Shown here piece by piece: positions 36,451 through 44,248 of a stretch of DNA of 45,561 bases. Position 1 is the first letter of the stretch, and each line of letters opens with the position of its first letter. Below the pieces are notes generated by a model. The model was given only the letters and a program-made list of their open reading frames with translations, was not told the DNA's origin and made no database searches. The position numbers and the translations under genes are program-made. Origin of the DNA: a virus; the IMG/VR virus record IMGVR_UViG_3300020450_001517, positions 1 through 45,561 of that record, one strand, 5' to 3'.

Positions 36451-37421
36451 TATCTACTTCCTATGTTTTTAAGTTTATTAAGATTTCTCATATTAGAGGC
36501 TGGTGTTGCTTGTGTGCTTACTCTCATTCTATCTCGGTCAGATATCTGATAAGCCGCACTTGTATTTCCTTTGTTATCAACCTTAACACTTGCATCTCCT
36601 GCATTGATTCCAGCACTGGTCATACGACCTGCACCGTCAGTGGTTTTGGTAACATCAACGTCACCTCTATTCAATTTATATGTGTTTTTGACATTATCAA
36701 TACGTGGGCCACCTTTAAACTTTAGTTCTTGGCTAAAACCTTTTATGGTAGGAGTTTTATAACTTGCTTTTGTTCCATCTGGATTATAAGTTGTTGTGCC
36801 TGCATCGCTGGATACGCTTTTAGTACCACCTGGCATCTTAGTTGTAGTAACGCCAGCATCACTTGTAGTAGTGCTTGAATATCTATTAATTTCTTCTAAT
36901 GATTCAGCATAGTATGGATTTTTAGGATCTGCATCATTAGAAGCATCTTCCCACCAATCTAATTCATATCGTTCACCATCTTCAAACATGTCTTTCATAT
37001 CGAGGATACGTTTTTCGTATTCATCTTTTACTGGTTTTACTCTGCCTGCTACTACATCCATAACAAAATTAAGTGTTGTTGCATTTGCTGTAAGGCTACC
37101 ACAACGTGCGCCTACTTCATTCTTCAAATGGTCAATAAGTATACTACCTGAACACTTTGCTAGTTCGTCTGATAAACTTTCTGGAACTTCTAAGTCAATG
37201 TAACAATAAATGAAGTCATAGTGTGGTGCAGGCGAACCATGCAATATGTATTCATCTCTGCATACAATACGTTTGAAGCCATCTTTATTATGCCATACAG
37301 TTTGTTCATCTGTTAACTCATCTGGTTTACCAAATGCATCCTCCAAATGTTTACTATATTCTGCAGGATAATCATGATCCCAATTGCTGTAGTTTTCAGT
37401 TAATAATTCAAATAATCTCAT
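36450..37421 (-). CDS. Putative virion-associated protein (323 aa)
   Basis: A 323-residue protein with N-terminus MRLFELLTEN (L-T-E cleavage-like site), an acidic globular domain (about 10-165), and a Ser/Thr/Gly/Asp-rich low-complexity tail with repeated SDAGxTT units (about 180-215) and a beta-like tail. Composition suggests a structural or packaged protein. It overlaps small genes by one to four bases. No family recognised. Confidence 0.7.
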   Translation of the reverse strand: MRLFELLTENYSNWDHDYPAEYSKHLEDAFGKPDELTDEQTVWHNKDGFKRIVCRDEYILHGSPAPHYDFIYCYIDLEVPESLSDELAKCSGSILIDHLKNEVGARCGSLTANATTLNFVMDVVAGRVKPVKDEYEKRILDMKDMFEDGERYELDWWEDASNDADPKNPYYAESLEEINRYSSTTTSDAGVTTTKMPGGTKSVSSDAGTTTYNPDGTKASYKTPTIKGFSQELKFKGGPRIDNVKNTYKLNRGDVDVTKTTDGAGRMTSAGINAGDASVKVDNKGNTSAAYQISDRDRMRVSTQATPASNMRNLNKLKNIGSR

Positions 37422-37600
37422 TTTTTACTCTTATTTCCCCAGTTCTTAGCGCCTTTCTTACGACACTGAACTAGTGCTCCGCTTGCATATGCACTGGGCC
37501 ATACTTTGTAACGTGATTTTACTTTGTGATAACACGCATCTTTTTTCTCTGCAAGTTTATCAAATTCTTCTTCCGTAATTTTTAATTTTTCGAACCTCAT
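37418..37600 (-). CDS. Small basic head-associated protein (60 aa)
   Basis: A 60-residue basic protein: MRFEKLKITEEEF (contains I-T-E), then CYHKVKSRYKVWPSAYASGA and a Lys/Asn-rich tail. The central block recurs, as I recall, in marine T4-like phages next to internal head proteins. Probably DNA-binding or packaged. Overlaps both neighbours by 4 bases. Confidence 0.7.
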   Translation of the reverse strand: MRFEKLKITEEEFDKLAEKKDACYHKVKSRYKVWPSAYASGALVQCRKKGAKNWGNKSKK

Positions 37601-39345
37601 TTCATTGCTCCGTAAATAAAATCTAATACTTTTAGAAATCCTGCTTTGGTTCTCATCATCTCAGATATTTTCTCTTGATTACGATCTTTCATTTGATCAT
37701 ATGCTTGTAGGAAAATATTTGCTGTAGTCATGTCAATTTTCATTGATCCATCTGCAAACTTCACTGTCTTTGCACTTTTATTTCGAACAATGTCTCTTAA
37801 ACTATCTATGTTCTCACTTACCATAATATCTTCATCTAACTGTGATTGTAAATTTTCTCTAAACACTTTTTCAAATACTTCATCTCCGCTTAGAGCTGTA
37901 GTATCATTTACTTTAGCTAAAATATAATCTACTTGTTTTCTTACTTTGGGCCATGTATCAAAAGTTTCATCTAATGTTGTTTTTACATATTCAGAGACAA
38001 TATCAAGTGGTGTAGTATCTTGATCAAGTTCTAATGCTGTACGCATGTCTTCTAATGTAACTGTTTTTGTTTTTTTAGCTTCATATATATCATCTTCATC
38101 GTCACCTTTACGCATGTCTGCGGCTTTTTGTCTATAAACACTTTTACGTCCATATGGCATGCTTGCCCAGTCATGTCCGTCTTTTTCTGCCATACGCTTT
38201 GCATCTTGTTCAATATACCAAGCATCGCCTTGTGACTTGCTTTCTTCCATCCTAAAACCATCATGTGTTACGCCAGTTTTGTCTGTAATATAATCAGCTA
38301 TAAATTCTTCTGCTCCATCTTGGTCCATTCCACTAGGTACAGGTACCATCATAGTTGTGCTTAAATCACTTACATCATCGTCGCTGTCCCACTTAATATT
38401 AGTAACTTTAACCATGCCCTCGATCATTTTACCCTTGGGTTCTGCACTATTAGCATGCATGGCCGCCATATGTGCTTTGTATTTCTTTGTACCTTTTTTG
38501 TGTGGACTGTATCCTTCTGTTGCAACATCTTTTAATGAACCAGATCCAACTTTTTTAAGTCGGTTGAACATACTGCTTACCGCTTCTTTATCTTGGTCTG
38601 TCATTGCATCCATACCAAATAATGGAGTTACATCATCCATTCTAAATTGTGTTCTATTGCCGTTTTGTAAATTATCAACAGTAAGTATATCACCGTCTAC
38701 TGATACTACTTCGTACTTTTCACCTTCATGTTCCACACGATCACCAACAGCCATTCCTTGAGGACCCATTGGATTTTTATTTTTCTTTCTACTACCTTCA
38801 TCTAGAGCTTTGAACTCGTCATAGGTCATGTACATGTCTGTATCTCTGTCGTAGTATGCACCTTCTTTAGGATCATAGTATACAACTTTGCCTGCTCTTG
38901 TTTGAAATGGCCCTTCTAATCCTGGCATCTCTGTGTAACGGCTTCTATCAATGTCAGGCATTTTATAATGACCTTCGCCTAAATTATCTGCTGGTAATTG
39001 TCCCATTAATCTATCACCTCTACCTTGACTCATTGGTCGTCTTAATTTTACTACCCTACCTGTAATCCCAAGTAAATTATCGCCTCTTGCATTTTGTTCA
39101 GCATCTCTGATATTGGTTGCCATACCCATTACTCTACCATCTTGGTCAAGTACCATATACTCGTATTTAAGTGCTTCATCTATTTTGTTTTCCATTGCTT
39201 TTTTCCTAATAGTAGCATAGTAAACGTTCTTCCAATCATCTCCATACTGTTTTTTCATTGACTTTTTCATGTCACTGTCGTCATACTTTTTCTTAAGACG
39301 CTTTTCTTTAGATTTTTCCTTTTTGGTCATTTCACGTTCTTGCAT
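37597..39345 (-). CDS. Large putative virion protein (582 aa)
   Basis: A 582-residue protein with a very basic start (KKEKSKEKRLKKKYDDSD), a motif SMKKQYGDDWKNVYYATIR common in phage internal proteins, and a first I-D-E site near residue 56. Later come an SH3-like beta region (VGDRVEHEGEKYEVVSVDGD), a second KKGTKKYKAHMAAMHA basic block and a helical C-terminus. A second in-frame ATG five codons in is an alternative start. Likely packaged or structural; no enzyme motif seen. Confidence 0.7.
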   Translation of the reverse strand: MQEREMTKKEKSKEKRLKKKYDDSDMKKSMKKQYGDDWKNVYYATIRKKAMENKIDEALKYEYMVLDQDGRVMGMATNIRDAEQNARGDNLLGITGRVVKLRRPMSQGRGDRLMGQLPADNLGEGHYKMPDIDRSRYTEMPGLEGPFQTRAGKVVYYDPKEGAYYDRDTDMYMTYDEFKALDEGSRKKNKNPMGPQGMAVGDRVEHEGEKYEVVSVDGDILTVDNLQNGNRTQFRMDDVTPLFGMDAMTDQDKEAVSSMFNRLKKVGSGSLKDVATEGYSPHKKGTKKYKAHMAAMHANSAEPKGKMIEGMVKVTNIKWDSDDDVSDLSTTMMVPVPSGMDQDGAEEFIADYITDKTGVTHDGFRMEESKSQGDAWYIEQDAKRMAEKDGHDWASMPYGRKSVYRQKAADMRKGDDEDDIYEAKKTKTVTLEDMRTALELDQDTTPLDIVSEYVKTTLDETFDTWPKVRKQVDYILAKVNDTTALSGDEVFEKVFRENLQSQLDEDIMVSENIDSLRDIVRNKSAKTVKFADGSMKIDMTTANIFLQAYDQMKDRNQEKISEMMRTKAGFLKVLDFIYGAMK

Positions 39346-39363
39346 AACAATATTTACCTATAA

Positions 39364-42300
39364 TTACTTAAACAAACTACCTTGACCGACTGTTTGATAT
39401 GATCCTAGCTTTAACGGATCATCAAATTTTATTGGACTTGCACTTGGTAACGGTCTAGGTTTTTTCTTTTTATCGTCTCCGCCAGGCATACGTTTTGCTA
39501 ATTTTCTCTTGTTAGCAATCTTAGATTTTTGATTAACTTTAGTGTCTTGCTTAGTCTGTGCTTTCTGTTGTGTTTTTGATTTCGGCAATGTTCCTACTGG
39601 TGTTGTACCAAACTCAGTGCCTGCTAGTGTGTCTGTGTCTGTTGACTTAACTTGCTCAGGCGGTGTGGTATCTACCTCAGGATCAACATCTTTTCTATCA
39701 CTTTGTGGTGTTGCAAGATTTGGACCTACCCGGTCTGTCTTTGGTTTATCATCAGTTGGTTCGACTTCTACACCACTTGTAGTATCATCTCCTTGTGTAG
39801 AAACAGTAGGCATACCTGGACCTGTTGTTTTTACTGTTGGTTCTTTTGGCTTTGTATCTATCTCAGGATCAACGTCTTTATCACTTGGTTTAGTTAAAGT
39901 TGGTGCAGTTCTAGAAACTTTTGGTTGTCTAAAATCACTAGGATTTATATCAACAGTTTGAGATGGTGTACCAAACTTAGGAGTAATCGGCGGCTTACCA
40001 ACATTTACTTTATTTGATGGTGTAGTATCTATCTCAGGATCAGCATCTTTATCACTTGGTTTTGGTAGAGTTTGAGATTTAGTAGTTACTGGTTTATCAT
40101 CAATTGGTTTAACTTCTACACCACTTGTAGATGTTGTTGTATCCGTTTGTCCTAGTGCCGCTTGAGTATTTGCACCTACATTTGTGTCTACATTTGGTGG
40201 TTTTGTAGGTTGTACATCAAAATTGCCTTGACCATAATCATATCTTAATTTGCCTGCTTGTTTAGGCGGCAAGCCATTTAAAAATTTGCTTACTTTAATT
40301 GCATTCTTTGTAGCTAGCACATCTGCAAATTTTTGTGATACACTATCAGGAACTGCAATATTTGCAGATTGTGCATCAGCATCACTAGCAGGAGGTACTA
40401 AAAATGGAACCTGGTCATCAACTTCTACTTCACTAGGATCCTCTGGTTTAATAAATGTATTATCTTTAGGCTTAGGTGTTGCAAGTTCTGCATTATTACT
40501 AACCTTTACAGGTTTATCTTGTGGATTTTTGTCTTTTAAAGCGTCCAGTGTTTGATTAGTAGTATCTACAGATGGTAGTGCAGGAGCATTAGTATTAACT
40601 TCAACTGCATTTGGTCCTTCCCCTACATTAGGACTTGTGCCTAAACCTGTAATTTCTGGAAGTTTTGCGTTATCACCTAGTTCAGATTTCTTAACAGCAT
40701 CATCTCTCCAGTTTTTCATTAACTGTTGATGATTTTGATGCCCTGTAGCGCCTAAATCTCCATTTGGTTTCACAGGTGCCCACATACGACCTAAAAATCT
40801 ATATGTAGTGCCATCTAATTCTACTTCAGTACCTCTTGGTGGTCTTGCACTAACATTAATATCTGCACTAATACTACCAGGTTCAACACCAACTTTATTT
40901 TGTACGCTTTCTACATCAGTACCATTTTGAAGTGCGTTTAAATCACTAGGACTAATAATCTCATTGCTTATACCAGGATATGCTTTTTCTAGTGCTTCTA
41001 ATCTTGTTTCTAATTTTGTTGGATCACTGGTGCCACTTGCTATATCAGTTTTTATACTTTGTATAATACGTGTTCTATCTACTTCATTATTACTATCGCC
41101 TGTTGGTGCATGCACTACAACATCTTTAAATCCTTCATTTGGACCCATTGCTTCTCTAGCTCTTGCATCATTATCTATTGATACTTGGTCTTGTATAGCA
41201 CGAAGTTGACTGCTAACTCTACGTTTTTGAATTACTACTACGCCATCACGGGTATGTGTTTCCCCAAACTCTTGGTCCCATTGTTTTTGATCAGCAAGTA
41301 AACTGTCACGTAATTGGTTTTGCTCTCTTTTCAACATACTTACTGAGGCTTCAGCACCAGTAAAGTTGTAAGGATCACCTGGCATGTCTTTACTAGGGCG
41401 TGGACCATATTCCGCTGTGGTTGCTTCTATGCCATTTTTCTTTGCTTCAGCGTCCCAATCAGCTTGATCATCTTTTAACTTCTTACGTGCCATTATCATT
41501 GCAGGACTACTATCAATACTTTGTTGTAGCATATTGATTTCTTTGCCTATGTCTGAATTTTCAAGTGATGGTCTGGCTTCTGTGTTATCAGCTAGGTTTG
41601 CAATATCATCAGGAATATTGTCGTTGTTGCGTCTACTATTATACAGTACTTGATCCCTTGTCCAAGTTTGGTTTCCTCTTTCTGGATCATTATTAAAAGT
41701 AACTTTGCCTTCTTTCCAATACTGAGTACGCTGTCTATCATTTAAATCGCTCCATACAGGAGCTTCTAGTTTACTACGACCTTGAATTCTAATATCAACT
41801 TTACGTACATCTTCTATCTCTGCCATTAGGTCAGATATCTTTGCTTTTTTGGCATTTGGTATATCAAGTAACGATGCGAGATCTCTTACTTGTTGCTCAT
41901 CATCATACATTAAGACAGCAACATTTTCTTTAGGATCAATTTCAATGTTATCCATAAGATTAGCAAGTTTCATTGCTTTATCATTGGCTAGTATTTCTTT
42001 TTTTGAAACTACTATTTGTTGTCCATCTTTTGTAATTTTTATTTTTGTGTTTCCAAAACCTAATCCTAATCTTCTTAATTCTGTTTTTGATAAGTCTTTA
42101 CTAGTTATAAGTCTTTTAGAAAGTATATTAGCAACTTGCAGTTTGCCAAAATTAGGATTAGCAATTTGTTGTCCTGGATTATTAGGATCCTCTATTGTTT
42201 TTCTGTTGTCAGTCATTCTAGTAATAAGCTGTTTTGGATCCATACCCAAAATAGTTACTAGTGATTCTACATCTTTTGATCCACCCATTAAGAATTGACG

Positions 42301-43593
42301 AAGTGCCGCTCTTGCACCTGTAAATCTAGCACCAGCGTCTACTACCGTACTTACTGCACCTGCGGCAGTACCAGCTAGTGCTTCATTGTAGGCGGCATTT
42401 ACAGCGTCTTCTGTTGCATATGTAATTTTACCTGCGCCTGACATAATACCTAAGTTTTCAAAAACTTGCTCTACATATCCGCTTACACCTTCACCTAGCA
42501 CACCTGTAGCGCCTTTAGCCATTGCATTCTTCAAGAATTTTTGACTGATAGGACCACTGTATAAAAGTTTGTTTTGAACACTGGCTATTGCACCACCTGT
42601 GGCGGCAACTTTTAAAAAAGCATGTTTTGTTGAACGGTCAACTGCCATGTCCAAACTCATTGCATCAATTGCTTCTTTTAATTTTTCTCCTTGCAACTCA
42701 GGTTGTTCCTGTGCAAGTTGCATACGAGCGGCTTCAGTATAAATTGTCCATATAGGCTGTGCTTGTAGCTGTCCATCATCAAATGCTTTTTCTATTCTCT
42801 GACGTATACTCTTTGCCGCGGCTCCACCTGCTTCCAATCCGTTTAAAACAGTGCTAAGTGCTACTGTGGCTCCTCCTGTAACTGTTGCTAATTTATATAA
42901 AGTAGCATCTACAATTTCACTGGGCAGTTCACCTACTACAATTCCTGCCATACCTTCTAAATTAAATCCAGTACCACCAAAAAGTAAAGTACCAAAGTCG
43001 TCCCACGTTTTAACGGCACCTGCAGTTTTAGCCATGTTGTCTTTGAAATCTTGGTCTGTATTATCTTCGAACCATTTTTGTGCTTTATCAAAGAGAAATT
43101 CATCAGATGTTGTCTTCTTAGTTAATTTTAATTCTCCACTGTATCCTATATAGTCACCACTAATTACTCCTAAACCATTCATAGCTCTGTCTATAGCATA
43201 TGCTCCACCTCTGGTCCAATTTGCCAGAAGTTCTGCAGAACCAGCCGAGAATTGATATGCTAAGTCTACTGCTATATTGTTTTCAAAATATGGTTTAAGT
43301 TCGCCGTTTTCATCTGGAATCATACCTGGTACAGCACCAGATTCTTTCCAAATTTCATAAGTGTTAGCAACATCAGGCCTCAATTGACCTTGTTCATCAC
43401 CAACTTCTATTGTAATTGGTTCTGCCATTTTAGGGTCAGCCCACACCATTGTACCATTAGGTCCTTCTTTCATTGGTGGGGTTTGCCCATTCATTTCGAA
43501 CAATTCAACCATAGTTAAGGTGACGGTTCTAGGACCTTTTTCGTCACCTGGCGCTTCATTTAGTATAGGTTGAAATAGTTCTTCGAGACGCAT
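39364..43593 (-). CDS. Giant virion-associated protein (1409 aa)
   Basis: A 1409-residue protein, the largest in the window. The N-terminus MRLEELFQPILNEA ends in an L-N-E gp21-like site. About 30-450: alternating helices with many small residues and hydrophobic, glycine-rich segments. About 450-900: charged, helical. From about 1100: Pro/Thr/Asp-rich low complexity with tandem repeats (DPEIDT, SGVEVxP), ending in a Lys-rich tail. Size and hydrophobic core resemble ejected internal virion proteins of other phages; it lacks a recognised RNA polymerase, lytic or protease motif. Role is inferred. Confidence 0.75.
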   Translation of the reverse strand: MRLEELFQPILNEAPGDEKGPRTVTLTMVELFEMNGQTPPMKEGPNGTMVWADPKMAEPITIEVGDEQGQLRPDVANTYEIWKESGAVPGMIPDENGELKPYFENNIAVDLAYQFSAGSAELLANWTRGGAYAIDRAMNGLGVISGDYIGYSGELKLTKKTTSDEFLFDKAQKWFEDNTDQDFKDNMAKTAGAVKTWDDFGTLLFGGTGFNLEGMAGIVVGELPSEIVDATLYKLATVTGGATVALSTVLNGLEAGGAAAKSIRQRIEKAFDDGQLQAQPIWTIYTEAARMQLAQEQPELQGEKLKEAIDAMSLDMAVDRSTKHAFLKVAATGGAIASVQNKLLYSGPISQKFLKNAMAKGATGVLGEGVSGYVEQVFENLGIMSGAGKITYATEDAVNAAYNEALAGTAAGAVSTVVDAGARFTGARAALRQFLMGGSKDVESLVTILGMDPKQLITRMTDNRKTIEDPNNPGQQIANPNFGKLQVANILSKRLITSKDLSKTELRRLGLGFGNTKIKITKDGQQIVVSKKEILANDKAMKLANLMDNIEIDPKENVAVLMYDDEQQVRDLASLLDIPNAKKAKISDLMAEIEDVRKVDIRIQGRSKLEAPVWSDLNDRQRTQYWKEGKVTFNNDPERGNQTWTRDQVLYNSRRNNDNIPDDIANLADNTEARPSLENSDIGKEINMLQQSIDSSPAMIMARKKLKDDQADWDAEAKKNGIEATTAEYGPRPSKDMPGDPYNFTGAEASVSMLKREQNQLRDSLLADQKQWDQEFGETHTRDGVVVIQKRRVSSQLRAIQDQVSIDNDARAREAMGPNEGFKDVVVHAPTGDSNNEVDRTRIIQSIKTDIASGTSDPTKLETRLEALEKAYPGISNEIISPSDLNALQNGTDVESVQNKVGVEPGSISADINVSARPPRGTEVELDGTTYRFLGRMWAPVKPNGDLGATGHQNHQQLMKNWRDDAVKKSELGDNAKLPEITGLGTSPNVGEGPNAVEVNTNAPALPSVDTTNQTLDALKDKNPQDKPVKVSNNAELATPKPKDNTFIKPEDPSEVEVDDQVPFLVPPASDADAQSANIAVPDSVSQKFADVLATKNAIKVSKFLNGLPPKQAGKLRYDYGQGNFDVQPTKPPNVDTNVGANTQAALGQTDTTTSTSGVEVKPIDDKPVTTKSQTLPKPSDKDADPEIDTTPSNKVNVGKPPITPKFGTPSQTVDINPSDFRQPKVSRTAPTLTKPSDKDVDPEIDTKPKEPTVKTTGPGMPTVSTQGDDTTSGVEVEPTDDKPKTDRVGPNLATPQSDRKDVDPEVDTTPPEQVKSTDTDTLAGTEFGTTPVGTLPKSKTQQKAQTKQDTKVNQKSKIANKRKLAKRMPGGDDKKKKPRPLPSASPIKFDDPLKLGSYQTVGQGSLFK
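39655..40135 (-). repeat. Tandem coding repeats in giant protein tail
   Basis: Three copies encode a (K/S)D(K/R)(D)xDPE(I/V)DT unit and two encode a TSGVEVxPxDDKP unit, spaced over about 480 bases. The DNA copies are visibly similar on the plus strand. Repeat-driven expansion of a flexible linker is likely. Confidence 0.65.
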
Positions 43594-43594
43594 T

Positions 43595-44050
43595 TTACAT
43601 CTCTTCAGGCATATCGTCTACTACTACTGGAGGTTGTTCAGGATAATCATTGACATCTAGGTATTCCATGTAGTGTTTTACAGCACCTAAATAGTCTGCC
43701 GCCTTTGTAATTTTTGCTTGTACCCAAGGCTCTAAGTTATCAGTGTCACCTATCATGCCATGTAGTTCTATTGCATACTTGCTCATTCTGTACAGTTGAC
43801 TTTTTGCCATCCAACCATCTTCGTCAGTTGCATCAAGTACACCTTCCATTAACTCACTAGTATAAATTACAGGCTCCTTGCCTTCTCTTAGCTCTGGCAT
43901 GTGTTTTTTCTTCCAAAGTTTTGCTAAATCAATGTCTTCAAATACTTTGCGTTCTACTCCATTGATATCTAAAACTTTGTATTGACCACTGTCCTTCACA
44001 ACCTTAGGCGCAGTGATCTCTGGTGTTGTGTTTATTTTTTCCAATCTCAT
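43595..44050 (-). CDS. Putative head core or packaged protein (151 aa)
   Basis: A 151-residue acidic protein, beginning MRLEKINTTPEIT. The central block DEDGWMAKSQLYRMSKYAIEL and the following WVQAKITKAADYLGAVKHYMEYL form a helical domain seen, as I recall, in prohead-core-like proteins of marine T4-like phages. It overlaps the small gene upstream by 4 bases and ends one base before the giant gene's start. Confidence 0.65.
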   Translation of the reverse strand: MRLEKINTTPEITAPKVVKDSGQYKVLDINGVERKVFEDIDLAKLWKKKHMPELREGKEPVIYTSELMEGVLDATDEDGWMAKSQLYRMSKYAIELHGMIGDTDNLEPWVQAKITKAADYLGAVKHYMEYLDVNDYPEQPPVVVDDMPEEM

Positions 44051-44232
44051 GGTGTTCTCCGGATCATTTTGTTGTATACTGGATCAACAGGTTTTTTCGA
44101 GTCTTTGAGTCCTACTGCTTGTTGTGCCGCTTTTTTGTGTGCTTTACCCTTCTTACCTGTAAACAAAGGCATAGCAACTGTTGCAATTCCACCAGAAGTA
44201 GTTGTTTCCTGTATGATATCAGATACTTTCAT
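44047..44232 (-). CDS. Small basic packaged-protein candidate (61 aa)
   Basis: A 61-residue basic protein: MKVSDIIQETTTSGG (I-Q-E cleavage-like site), then IATVAMPLFTGKKGKAHKKAAQQ and a Lys/Arg end. Resembles T4 internal proteins in having an N-terminal tag and a basic body. A late-like CATAAATA lies 6 bases before the ATG. Confidence 0.65.
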   Translation of the reverse strand: MKVSDIIQETTTSGGIATVAMPLFTGKKGKAHKKAAQQAVGLKDSKKPVDPVYNKMIRRTP

Positions 44233-44237
44233 ATAGT

Positions 44238-44245
44238 TATTTATG
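44238..44245 (-). promoter_or_regulatory. Late promoter candidate (CATAAATA)
   Basis: CATAAATA on the minus strand just before the ATG at 44232 and after the stop of the upstream gene. One base from the T4 late octamer; same spacing to the ATG as the perfect motif at 4562-4569. Confidence 0.4.
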
Positions 44246-44248
44246 TTA

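Noticed and set aside
39542-39961. Long plus-strand frame opposite the giant protein tail
   Set aside because: It is rich in Ser, Val, Gly and Phe as expected from the complement of a repetitive coding region, has no ribosome site of note, and the opposite frame is clearly coding.
39655-40135. CRISPR-like repeats
   Set aside because: The repeats are in-frame coding copies with diverged sequence and no unique spacers of even length.
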